Source of the DNA: Telmatactis stephensoni
Taxonomy: Eukaryota > Cnidaria > Anthozoa > Actiniaria > Isophelliidae
DNA length: 64,000 nucleotides
Direction: 5' to 3'
Assembly (NCBI GenBank): GCA_029948255.1
Contig: JALIZF010001503.1
Location: 1-64,000, forward strand
Shown here: in pieces, positions 54,119 to 64,000 of the stretch
Numbering within the stretch: the first letter of the stretch is position 1
Layout: the number at the start of each line of letters is the position of its first letter
Translations under genes and position numbers: made by a program
The notes under the pieces: generated by a model
The model's database searches: none
The model's input: the letters and a program-made list of their open reading frames with translations, nothing else
Told to the model about the DNA's origin: nothing

Positions 54119-54124
54119 AATAAA
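54119..54124 (+). terminator. Candidate poly(A) signal of fibulin gene
   Basis: AATAAA about 350 nt downstream of the fibulin stop codon, before the first repeat element. Position only. Confidence 0.45.
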
Positions 54125-54224
54125 CTCGTAGACAATCTATCATCATTTAGATTTTTTACTTTAACTGTGCAAGGATAATGATAAAAATCACAAACGAGAA
54201 ACAAACGGAATGAGTTTTATATAA

Positions 54225-54495
54225 TAATTACGCGCGTTCTGATTGGTTCAGACCGTGTGTGATTACGGTACGTACATATGCAAGGATGACGTCATTCAAT
54301 CTTACGCGCACTCTTATTGGTTGAAATGTTTCTGTGCATATTATATGAAGCAAATAGAGCACATTTTTCTCGACTTCGTCTCGTGGCGGTTTTGCTATCG
54401 TTGTTGTTGTTTGTTTGTATTTTGTTCTCACCACATTTTGATCGTGACGTCATCTGTGCATCTATTAGAGTACAGACGCACGGATATGGAACGAC
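54225..54495. repeat. Diverged copy of hairpin family at 15854
   Basis: TTACGCGCGTTCTGATTGG at the left and TTAGAGTACAGACGCACGG at the right; CTCACCACATTTTGATCG and CTCGACTTCGTCTCGTGGCG also match the family. Arms are less complete than at 15854. Confidence 0.7.
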
Positions 54496-54682
54496 GGTTC
54501 ATGTGCAATAGATGCAAGGTGTGACGTCATGTTGGATCGTTTACTTGAGTTGTCTCGATAATGCGGAGTGATTTTTCGGTCAGCTAAACAGACACCACAG
54601 ACAAGTCTCCAAATAATGTTTTATACCTACACTTCCAGAATCCTTTTCGGTAGCGTTTTGTTATGTTAGTTTTCACCAGCCT

Positions 54683-54755
54683 AGTCCCCAGGCGTCTGTG
54701 ACGTCACGTTTAGAAACGAGAGACGGGAAAGCCTGGGGACTAAGCTGAGTTTTCA
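54683..54755. repeat. Short hairpin
   Basis: AGCCTAGTCCCCAGGCGTC and AAGCCTGGGGACTAAGCT pair around TGACGTCACGTTTAGAAACG. Confidence 0.75.
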
Positions 54756-54872
54756 CTATTGTCGTATTGGTATTCTCAAAGGAGTTTTAACATTTGAATA
54801 TGAAAACGATTGCGGTAGTTTAGGTATGACACGTCATAAACTAAGGGTCTATATTTAAGGAATCCAAAATAC

Positions 54873-55763
54873 TCACGGCGGGCATAAACAGGCCTAAAAG
54901 TGATCACTATCAATATTGAGTTCTTTATTAATTATGATTGTCCTGCTGATAAGAACTCCAAAACTGAAAACCGTTTTCAATTTGCATTTCTAGAACTCAA
55001 GTTATCATTTTTTTTATACTCAAATATTTTTCCCGGGAAATTTTGGCGGGAAAAATTCAAATAAAACCTTTAGGAAAAAATATCGCTTGTTTTAATTTTT
55101 TCGTTTCAAAAGATTTCTCTTTATTTGCTGTGCTATTCAAAGGAGAAGAGAGGACCTTATAACTTGTTCTTTTTAGAATTTTCGATTTTCCTCTAGCAAG
55201 ACAGAAAATTGAGTTTGAAAAAGTAACTAAATCACCCATACGTCATTTTGACGTCATCATTATTTAAAACCACTATATAACGCAGTCTCTATAAGGTATA
55301 TCTATGAATATCGAAAGTACTTCATATCAGATTTTGTTGCCTGACGGTATTTTATTGAAAATTGTATTATTGTTAGTTAATAAGGGTAAGTTTAAATTCA
55401 TTATGACGTCAAAATTGATGACGTCACTAGAATCATAAAATCGCGTTTATCTCGAGGTCCTTTGATCAAAACACAAAAATTTCTTCGAAAATGCCGTTTA
55501 CTACTCAAAACACAATATAATATGCACTTTGTGTGCCCTTTGGTGAAAAATTGCGTCTTTTGATTACTCTTTAAAAATTTACCATGACGTCATAGTGACG
55601 TCACGGAACTTCAAAAATATCGCAAAAAATTTTGCTTTGTGATTACTTCAATATCTGAAAGTTTCACGGTATTTACCTTAAAACCTATTGAGATACTTCA
55701 AAATAACCTAAAAATGGCACATTTTAAAGTGCTGTTTTAGGGCTCGTTTGTGCCCGCCGTGAC
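54873..55763. repeat. 890-bp MITE carrying five TGACGTCA sites
   Basis: Left end TCACGGCGGGCATAAACAGG, right end GGGCTCGTTTGTGCCCGCCG then TGA: imperfect terminal inverted repeats of about 27 bp. There is no open frame of note. The interior has perfect TGACGTCA palindromes at 55249, 55404, 55419, 55585 and 55596, plus half sites. Confidence 0.75.
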
Positions 55764-55888
55764 TGTGATATAAACACGATGGAAGATGTAGAGCAAGAGA
55801 AAAGCAAGCTTAGGAACACGAGGCGTAGCCGAGTGTTTCTCTTGCTTTTCGAGTGCTCTACATCTTCCAGAGTGTTTATATCACAGTA
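55763..55888. repeat. Hairpin element abutting the 890-bp MITE
   Basis: CTGTGATATAAACAC, GGAAGATGTAGAGCA and AAGCAAG on the left are mirrored by CTTGCTTTT, TGCTCTACATCTTCC and GTGTTTATATCACAG on the right. The loop CGAGGCGTAGCCGAG resembles the loop of the 15854 element. Confidence 0.85.
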
Positions 55889-56079
55889 CAGAGACATAAG
55901 CGATCGTTTTATATTGCTTTTATAAAATATTTTCGACGTTTTTTAAGCGAGCCATGTCACTGTCCTCTGATATAAACATGGTAGCCAGCCAATCAGCGCG
56001 CGCGTTATATCTCAAATATTTTATAAAGTTAGATATCTCACACTGTATTTATACCAGATCGATAGTGACGCAATTAAGT

Positions 56080-57901
56080 TCATCTAATTGCCAAGTAATC
56101 ATCTCTATAAGTTGAACTAAGAGTCTCTTTGGACAATGCGGCTAAGAGATCTGACGATTTGATCTCGTTCACTGGAGGGAGAACTGGAAAAGGTTTCCAC
56201 ACGGTGATAACCTAAAACAACAAAGCACAATGTAATGCTTATAAATGTGGTCGACGAAAACAGTCATGAGAGTTATGTGGAAAATATGTCCCCTTAAAAG
56301 GAGGGAAGGGGGGAGGAAGCAATACAATACATTGCAATACAGTACATAGGCTCAGACGGCTGAAATCTGAGCCTATACAATACATTACAATTACGTATAT
56401 TTTAATAGTACCATATAATAACAGGAGAAAATACTTTTACGGAAATTACAGTTAAACAGAAATTTTGGTACAAGTCACCTATAATTACCATAACTGGCTA
56501 CCCGAGATAGGAGGCTTACATTTTAGTCATTACGTAACGTCACTGTGCAATGAAGAATGTAGTTCAGTGGTCTGTTAGCTCAGTAGGGCCCTCCGTAACG
56601 TCCGTAACAGTCCTGGATGTCAGTGGTTGATCGAAGGCTGGTTTACGCTAACCCATATGATACACCTATTTCAAAAAAGGTTGTCGTACGAGAGGTCTCA
56701 AGCCTACGCGACAAGGCCGAAAAGCAGTACGGGTAGTAGGCAAAACATTACTCTCCTTTCAGGTTTGGTATTGATTTTAGCACCAACAAGTGAAGTTCTT
56801 TAGGGAAGCTATTTTGAGTTGTCGTATGGCTGATTTGCTCTAGTAATTTCTACCCATACTCCCTTTCGGGTGAGTCGCGTAAGCTTTTGCCGACAACATT
56901 AATTGAAATAGGTATATATTCCATGCATATACTCAATGCTGTCGGATAGAAATCGTCAGTAATAGTGCTTATTTTATGCATACCTGTTCTGGTCTTGTAT
57001 AAGGAAGAATGACGTTACTAGGGTAAGTATGTAAAACATTACCCATCTTAGTTGGAGGTGGCGATGGTTGCTGTGGCAACGGCTTGTTACGGTAATCAAC
57101 AGAGTACCCAGTAGATCCAAGCTCGCGCGATGGGTCGGGAGGGAACCATTTTGGGCTGAAATATTACAACACACACCATCTTGAATTCTTGTCGAAAAAA
57201 AAAACTCGGCATAACAATCACAAGTTGACAAAGTATTTTTAAATGTAAAGAAGAGTGCTTTATAGAACATTACCGGCAACTTTTGGCAGGAGTACCAGTT
57301 TCTCCTCTGAAGTTTCTTCGGAAAGTTGTGGTCAAGGGTGACGATGGTGGTAGAACAAGCTTTGTTCCTTTATAAATAATTATATTCAGTTTACATTTGA
57401 ATTTTAGCGTTATTTCAATGAAAAATTACTGTTTTTAAACAATCTTTACAGTTTTTAAACAATCAATTTTTACTCCCGCATGGACACTGCCTTAAAATGA
57501 CAAAATGGTAAAATTCACTAACATGCGGTTACAGTTTTCTAAAGTCTTACCGGCACCTTTTTTTCCCAGTCAACAGAACGAATATAGCTAGCTAATACCT
57601 TTACCTCTGTTTGGTAAATGTAGCGGCGTTTGCTGTTTTTTATCGCTAAAAACGGCCTTATAATCTTCTCTGTATGTGCTTGTGCCTTTAGGTTTATTTT
57701 CAAGCCACAAGTCATCATTTTGGGAAACTAGTTGTTTGATAAAAAGAAAAGAAATAAATATCTCATCGTTAGAGATAGACTGATACGGTTGCTAAGGTGT
57801 ACGTTCCTACCTTTGGCTGCACGAGCCATTGGTCTGGCAATTCCAGCTTTTTTCAGTGGAAATATCCGATGTTGGACATGTTTTTGGTTGGTCTTCTTCA
57901 T
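56080..57901 (-). CDS. 203-aa protein with STYR(E/D)DY repeats, family unknown
   Basis: Minus-strand exons: 57811-57901, 57605-57727, 57274-57367, 56984-57155, 56080-56211. All junctions are in frame and the total is 612 nt, 203 aa. I do not recognise the family. The N-terminus is basic (MKKTNQKHVQHRIFPLKKAG). Three copies of a short motif occur: STYREDY (47-53), STGYSVDY (117-124) and STYRDDY (193-199), with TTTFRRNF between the first two. The middle is proline-rich and there is no signal peptide or membrane segment. Spaced S/T-x-Y-x2-D-Y motifs are seen in axonemal microtubule-associated proteins (SAXO, TEX26, SPMIP types), so a ciliary/microtubule role is a fair guess but only inference. 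It lies on the same strand as MDM1. The start is less sure than the rest: the frame stays open upstream. Confidence 0.65.
56660..56916 (+). repeat. TACACCTA MITE, copy 3
   Basis: Very similar to 40645-40926: TACACCTATTTCAAAAAAGG, GTTGTCGTACGAGAGGTCTC, CTCCCTTTCGGGTGAGTCGC, GCCGACAACATTAATTGAAA. Sits in the last intron of the STYREDY-motif gene. Confidence 0.82.
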
Positions 57902-58443
57902 GTTTTGACATGAGTCATAGTTGCTACTCTCTTTTAATATCCGTAGGTAAGCATTAGCACTTGTTAAGTACACCAACGTGAGCCTAATTAACACATACTA
58001 AACCGCTAAGTACAAACCATTCTTTTCGGTAATGGAGCCGAAAGACTAACTCTCCAGGGAAAACGAAGTTATTTGGGGGGACGGGTGGGTGGTGGGATTA
58101 CTGCTTTACTCGAGTTTTGTACGTTGCTATATAATTTGTATATTTTGTTTTTTATTTACATATTCTGCTGTAGCCGTATACAGTCATCCTATCGGATCGA
58201 GCGAGTATTTTCCGACTCCGGAACTCCAAGTCCATTCCTTGTCTCTGTCCATTCCTTCAAGCCAAGGAAAAGTTAACATTTTTCCATACTATCAAAATTT
58301 AGAACTGTTCTATAATATGCTTTACTGTTCAGTAAGCTTATAATCCATTTGGAGACCGTGTTGAAGATTTTAAAGGACTTACGAAATATCTAGATTATTG
58401 TAAGACTATAAGTATACTAAAATTACCATGCTAGTGATAAGAT

Positions 58444-58525
58444 GGTAGCGTGGCCGAGCGGTCTAAGGCGCTGGTTTAAGGCACCAGTCTCGTAAGAGGC
58501 GTGGGTTCGAATCCCACCGCTGCCA
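58444..58525 (+). tRNA. tRNA-Leu (anticodon AAG)
   Basis: An 82-nt type II (long variable arm) tRNA. The acceptor stem GGTAGCG pairs with CGCTGCC and is followed by the discriminator A. A-box TGGCCGAGCGGTCTAAGG; anticodon stem CTGGT/ACCAG with loop TTAAGGC, giving anticodon AAG; variable arm TCTCGTAAGAGG; B-box GGTTCGAATCC. A T-run of about ten (58530-58539) is the Pol III terminator. It appears intact and functional, unlike the tRNA-like SINE heads in the window. Confidence 0.95.
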
Positions 58526-59251
58526 CTATCTTTTTTTTTTCTTTTCTTACGGCTACAGCTTTACTACGTTTCTTTATTTAAATATCAGTTCCTCGAAGAT
58601 TCATTTCCGTTTATTTCAACTTAACTAATGTTATTTTCGCTAGGAAGATAAAATTCGTCTGACCATTTTTTTTTCATCTGACGTCATCAGTCACCTTTTA
58701 TGATGATCAATAGTTTAGTTCGTAAATGTAGCTTATAGAATTGACTGAATAACAACATATTCACACAGTGTTTAGTTTATTTTCTCTAATTCTTTAAAAT
58801 ATAAAAATTATACAATTTTTCTTTTTTTGAATCATTTTAAGTATAAATTACTTTTTATTAAACAAACCTTATGAAAAGCAAATGAGCTAAAAAATTTAAT
58901 ACCGTCACAAAAACATAACATTACTTGTAACATACAAATTTACCATAACTTCGATGTTATAAATGAAGTATATCCAGTCTGAAAAGTATTATTAAAAGCG
59001 CTTTGATTGGCTAGATCACTTCTCTTTTTTATATAATTTTTATATTTGAATGTTTCAATGATAAAAGATATACAACACTACGCCAAATATTTTCTCCGTT
59101 ACAAATATATCTTACAGATTATAAAATCAAATGCTCAATCTCATTTATGCAGCTTACAGGCAGGAAGAATCTTCGTCTGTGACTCAATGCACCGTCACGG
59201 ACCGTTACCTAATGCACACTGCGTGACCCGCATTGCGTGACAAAAACGATT
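58526..59251. other. tRNA to MDM1 3' end, no gene
   Basis: AT-rich sequence holding the Pol III terminator and the likely MDM1 3' UTR. AATAAA on the minus strand at 58854-58859 is a candidate MDM1 poly(A) signal, about 390 nt after the stop. Confidence 0.55.
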
Positions 59252-62200
59252 TCAGTCCGCAATTTGCAACTTTTTGTTGTCTTTTGCCCAGAAATGATCT
59301 CTTCTATTCTTTGCCTTTTCTAATGTTTCAGAGGCTGTCGATGCTCTACTTGCCATCGATACTTCTGACATAACATCATCATCTTGGTATTTATTCTTTG
59401 CTGGAATATAGGATCCATCTTGGCTTCTTACACTAGTTGATGGGCTGTAGTTCCAGTGGTAGCCATTTTGTTTTCTAGACCTATTTTGCTGTCGTTCAGG
59501 CGAAAAGGTCAGAGATTTTTCTAACTTGTCATTCAAGATGTTAGTTGTCATATCATAATGGTGTCTTCTTGCTTGACCTGTTTCTCGTAGCTCTGGCGTA
59601 GGGGAGCGACCACGGTCAAGGATAAACTGACCATTTTCTGTTGCATTCGTTTCTGTGTAAGATGTTGAGAAGGAATGATTTGATTCACTTGGTGATGATG
59701 GCCTGTCCTTCCAAGCTTCTTTCCTAACAGGTGGTCTTTCATCTTTTCTTGTTTCTTCCTTCCTCTTGTCATTTCTTCTTTTTACTTTCTCGTTCCTTTT
59801 AGAGGAATGGTTTGAAACTTCAGAAACTGACTCATTGTCTTCATAGTGTTTTGCATTGAGCCTATTTTGATGATCAAGTTCCTCACGAGAAAAATGTGTT
59901 CCTCTTGCCTGATGAGCATAACCATATGCTTCATTTCGTCTAGTGATGGCCTAAATCAGAATAATAAAATTAAAACAACATCAATTAACAAATTGTTGGA
60001 AAATGTTCAAAACTCAAGTGGAGTCACAAGTGTAGCCAGTGGTTTCACTGCAAATTTTTGAACATTTTCTGACATCAAATCAATTGTCAATAATAGTACA
60101 GACAATAAAAAAATGCTTGTGATTTGTTTTTTATTTTTACAGCAAGGTGAAAAAAGGTGATAAAAGGTGAAAAATCCTCATCGAATGAGGTTACAGAACT
60201 AGTGCACACGACAGAACATGTCAGCACAATAAATTGTCTGGACTCTTATTGATAATGGGTTTCAACCAATCAGATTATTAGATTTTTTTCCAAGTGTTGA
60301 AAAATCAGATATTCAAAGCCTTAATATATAAATTTTAGTGTGTTTAAGTATCAAAATGTACCTCCTTGTACCAATCCATCTTGGTTTTTGATGGATAAAC
60401 CTACAAAAAAGGAAAACTGATTTAACCATACAACACATGAAGTATCCCACAAATGCACAAAATTCAGACTTACAGGAGAAGGGCGGGCTTGAAGTTCTGG
60501 TGATTCAATCCATGCACCATCTATATACTTAAATCGACTGCTATATTCAGAGTCATAAACCCTTGAATAAGGAAAACAAAATAGTAAAATTATTGTCCAC
60601 AGAACGGCAAAACTAAGTGTTCCCATACACATAGGTTACTGTATAGTTTCAGGGGTGGGTCACAGAGTACATCTTACATGAGCATGCTTTATATCAATCA
60701 CATGAGCACCCTTTGAATCAATCTATGTAAAATCATCATTTTTAGAAGCTTACAGAAAAAGAATTCCATGGTTGCTTAAGTTTTAGGGTTATTTGAAATG
60801 CAGCAAAAATATTTGATCCAAAAGTCAAAACTATATATTACTATATATTTTATATTATAGTTAGTGTGACACCACTAGGCTTTACTCACTTAATAAAGTT
60901 TGGGGCCCACAGTGATTGGTCAGCCGTTGTGGGTTACCCGCCCCTAGGGGGTAAAGCTTAATAAATAAATAAATAAAGATGATGATGAACTACTGGTATA
61001 GTTTTGCACTGTAATAAATACCTTATGTCATCTCTATCAGGGGATTTCATATACTGAGAGTTGTCTGAAGGCTTTAGAAGTCTTTTATCTCCTATACTTG
61101 TTGCTGTTCGAATACCAGCAGGAGGCATACGATCAGGAGATATACCTTTTAAAAATGCATAAATGGTACATAAATGTTGTTTAGAGAATATTGACAGCTT
61201 CATGTCACAAGAAAGTTCACTAGTACCTGATTTTGCTCCTCCAATGGCAGGTTTGGGTTTTGGAACTGGTGACTTTTCCTTTTTACTTCGTTCTTTACTT
61301 TTTCTCTCATTTATCCCATAATCTTGTGCATATGTACTTCTTCTCTTGAGGCCATCCGAAACATAATTATACCCAGAAACTTTGCCAGGAGATGTCTTGA
61401 ACAATTTCTTTTCAGCAAGTAGAAGGGGGGATTCCTGTCTTTCTTGTGCATTGCTTTTTGACTAGAATGTAAATTTAAGGGAATACAACTGATGATAACT
61501 GAAAATGTAGAAATTACAGCCAGGATTCATGCCAATAATAATTTTACTGGTTACAGCGCATTAAGCCTTAAAGTATGACTAGCTATAATGTATTCACATC
61601 CTTTTGAAAGAGCAATCATCTAATCAGCACCCAAAGATTCTCTTCTCTTATCTCTTATCTAAGTGATAATTGGAGGATGGTGAGATTAAAGTGTGTGAAT
61701 AAATTAACACAAGTCATATAGTTTTGAGCTTTGTGCAGTAACTCTGGCTTGATATTCAAGAACATTTTACTGAGTGACACTGTACTCTAGTCTGATGATA
61801 GCTGCTGACACATTATTTCAATTGACAAGATTTTGAACAAGTTCAAGAATATATACCATCACTAGAATAGATTTCACTTTAAACCTATCATTTTTCAATT
61901 TTTCATTTTTCACATTGTGTCATGTTTGCTCATTCTGCTAAATATAGTAACCATTCACCTTTGAAGAACTTTTGATTTTTCTTGGTGGAGAAGAATGTGG
62001 TCTCTCTCTAGAGCTCTCATCAACGTAAAGCCACTCCTTTTCTGACAGTTCCTTTACAGTTCCAGTGGGAAATAAATTGTGGTTTTTCTCATAAGGAACC
62101 ATCTTTTTTCTCTGCAAAGGTGGCTCGTGGATGACTCCAAGTTGCGTTGACATCAAGCCTGCTCTAGGTGTAGACACATTGCTTTCTAATTCAAACGGAA

Positions 62201-62978
62201 TAACAGATCGAGTTATTTCCCCTTTCACTGTATGTGGTCTTCTGGAGTGAAACGTCTTATAGTGGCTCTTGTACTCTGAGTGATACCTCTGTGTATTGTA
62301 AAGGAATTGTCAAAAGAATTCAGTATTGGTAGAATTTGGTGATACCTTTTTGCACACAGAATATAATACTGAAGCTAATTGCATATCTCTCCGTGGCCTT
62401 CTGGAAATTGTTATGAGGAAAGATGAATCAAAAGAAATACATAACCTTATTTGTACAGTAGAGAGATTGCGTTGATCATGGAATATCTTCCCATGCGATT
62501 GCACTTACAACCTCCTGGACTGTCATTTAATTCACCGTCACTACAAAACTTTAAACAAACTTTATGTAGTATTTAATCACTACATTTATCATTTTGGCAT
62601 ATGAAAAAACCCTTGTAATTACTTCACACTTGTACGAACAGTGTCGAAACATTGTAAGGGATAATTAAGCCGCTTTGTGTTGAGTTGAAACACAATACAC
62701 CTTACTACCTATATTTGCAGTGTACATAGTTAAGCTTGGCTCTCGAGACATGTCCAGAAGAATTCAAGAATCTGAGTCGAGGGCATAAATCTTAAAGCGA
62801 TTCACTAACATTCTTCGATTAATCAACTTTTCTTCTTTTACTGCAATGGATGGAGATCACGAAGTAAAGCTGAAATTGCGATCAAGCAAAATACGCGCCA
62901 AAATTCTCCATGTGTGAAGATGCTCATTTCTTCAATAAAACTTTATCTTACCTTCGATCGCGAGCGATTATCAGGCAT
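59252..62978 (-). CDS. MDM1: MDM1 (centriolar/nuclear microtubule-binding protein)
   Basis: Minus-strand exons: 62952-62978, 61959-62288, 61227-61461, 61022-61145, 60474-60561, 60362-60400, 59252-59950; 1542 nt, 513 aa, all phases fit. MDM1 binds microtubules in the centriole lumen and restrains centriole duplication in vertebrates. Family marks: RYHSEYKSHYKTF near the N-terminus, GLMSTQLGVIHEPPLQRKK (like the MDM1 R-SDQLGI-EPSF block), VYDSEYSSRFKYIDGAW (S-E-Y-x3-F repeat), DWYKE then RGTHFSREEL, the PTPELRETG...RHHYDMTT block, and the C-terminal SEVSMASRASTASETLEKAK and HFWAK end. It is shorter than human MDM1 (about 700 aa), with fewer S-E-Y repeats. The protein is very basic and low-complexity between blocks. 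It shares a short divergent promoter with the neurobeachin-family gene. Confidence 0.92.
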
Positions 62979-63191
62979 TTTGCTCACTTGAAATATTCTA
63001 GCTTCTAATTTGACCCTAGAAGGAGTTTAACTTGAAGAGAAAGAAGGTAAATACAGAATAAAAACGGCTCAAAGTGCTTCAAATGTTGACTGCTCTTGAA
63101 GATGTCGGTGTTTTGGTTACGAAGGACGCGTCCAGCTGGTCATCGTAGCGAGGCTGCTACTGCGCCTGCGCATCAACTGGAATGGACAAAC
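62979..63191. promoter_or_regulatory. Bidirectional promoter between MDM1 and NBEA-family gene
   Basis: Only 213 bp separate the MDM1 ATG (62978, minus) from the chosen ATG of the BEACH-family gene (63192, plus). No TATA box is seen. The plus-strand start lies in AACATGGCGGAC, which combines a good initiation context with a YY1-like AAnATGGCGG site. An in-frame upstream ATG lies at 63096/63102. Confidence 0.7.
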
Positions 63192-63820
63192 ATGGCGGAC
63201 ACGGAAGATCAAGAAGAAAGATCTGAAACACCTCCCAAAGAAACAGATGTAGATGACCCTAAAGACGACGATATTCCTCCAAGAGGCAAACTAGATAGAC
63301 AGAGGTCATTCAGTACGGCCAGTCTTGCGGCTAGGACCAAGTTGGCAGCACTTATTCAAATTACAAGTTCTGCAGAGAACGAGGGAAAAACCGATCACAA
63401 AAAAGTTGCAGATAATGTCTTTGATTCGGTAGGTCGATATTTATTTGGCAATAATCATTTAAAGACGCGGGCTCTCCGGTTATTAAATTTATCTTGCTAT
63501 GGGTCAGAAAGTGGAGGATTTAAGCTTAACATTGTTTCGAGTTCGAGAGTTTTTGTCATTGATTTGTGGCCTTTGTTTTATGATTTCTGGATTGAACCAA
63601 ATAATCCCCCGAGCAAACCGCAAAAGCTACTCCCAATTTACGAGCTCTCATTATTAGTTATATGTTTCTCTTTATTACATTTTGCATATTCACGAAAACT
63701 TTTGTCACATTTCAGCTTGTTGGAGGAACGTTTGATCTCGAAAATCGGTTCACAATTCAAGACTGTGGAGATCTGCTCATTATTTTCGAACTGCTAGAAC
63801 ACTGCATTGATTCCCTGAAG
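63192..63820 (+). CDS. NBEA: Neurobeachin/LRBA-family BEACH protein, first two coding exons
   Basis: Exons 63192-63428 and 63716-63820, both phase 0-0; the gene continues past the window. Neurobeachin and LRBA are very large (near 3000 aa in vertebrates) cytosolic/Golgi scaffolds for vesicle traffic and PKA anchoring. Exon 1 encodes an acidic leader (MADTEDQEERSETPPKETD) and the segment LDRQRSFSTASLAARTKL, a possible kinase site region, then LAALIQITSS. Exon 2 reads LVGGTFDLENRFTIQDCGD and LLEHC, matching the LVGG-FDLE-F-IQ-...-LLE-C block at the N-terminus of both NBEA and LRBA. The 114 residues visible cannot separate the two. Start chosen for its context; an in-frame ATG upstream (63096) could extend it by 32 residues. 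Confidence 0.82.
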
Positions 63821-64000
63821 GTAAAATTCAATACCCAACGACTATCATTTGTTAAAACACGCTATCCGTTAATGTACTAATGCTATTACCTCGTCAATCC
63901 TTAGGGGAATATATCACGCCATGTACTAAGAATGTCTTTCTACATGACTTTGTATTCATTCGTTTGCTCCTTAGAAAGTTGTTTTGAGGCTTAGGGAAGT

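Larger units (their letters stand above)
53768..56079. other. Intergenic, convergent gene ends, repeat-rich
   Basis: Lies between the fibulin stop (+) and the stop of the STYREDY-motif gene (-). It holds the fibulin 3' UTR and candidate poly(A) signal (54119-54124), then at least four repeat elements (54225-54495, 54683-54755, 54873-55763, 55763-55888). No coding exon seen. Confidence 0.7.

Noticed and set aside
56984..57043. Splice donor GTAATG at 57042 in the STYREDY-motif gene
   Set aside because: Using it with the acceptor at about 57018 would give a 25-nt intron; reading through to the GTATGC donor at 56983 keeps the frame open and fits the next exon.

Overview
The window is eukaryotic nuclear DNA, AT-rich, with multi-exon genes, GT-AG introns of about 0.1-6 kb, many foldback (MITE-like) repeats, tRNA-derived SINEs and microsatellites. 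The genes are metazoan (ERG-type K+ channel, fibulin, LIM-only, MDM1, neurobeachin family). The repeat style (hairpin elements with GCGCGCTCTGATTGG-like ends) and a short Erg with no PAS domain in sight suggest a cnidarian, probably an anthozoan such as a stony coral. That assignment is inference; no database search was possible.

Layout. 1-9716: no convincing gene, mostly repeats and AT-rich DNA. 9717-21345 (+): an ERG/KCNH channel gene, 8 coding exons, 724 aa. 21346-25136: intergenic. 25137-53767 (+): a fibulin-1/2-like secreted matrix protein gene, 23 coding exons, 1067 aa: signal peptide, anaphylatoxin-like region, about 16 EGF modules and the C-terminal fibulin module. Six neighbouring EGF exons form a long-short pair repeated three times. 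The 6.3-kb intron between fibulin exons 15 and 16 holds a complete antisense LIM-only (LMO) gene, 40955-42696 (-), 3 coding exons, 167 aa. 56080-57901 (-): a 203-aa protein of unknown family with repeated STYR(E/D)DY-type motifs. 58444-58525 (+): tRNA-Leu(AAG). 59252-62978 (-): MDM1, 7 coding exons, 513 aa. 63192 to the window edge (+): the first two coding exons of a neurobeachin/LRBA-family BEACH protein. Its start codon lies 213 bp from that of MDM1, a likely bidirectional promoter.

Every gene model was built by reading the sequence by eye: translating both strands, finding splice sites and checking that intron phases join in frame. The total coding lengths of the five complete models all divide by three. 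The genes do not form an operon-like pathway. The notable relations are structural: a nested antisense gene, a head-to-head promoter, two same-strand genes with microtubule-type S-x-Y motifs, and a recently expanded EGF exon array in repeat-rich introns.
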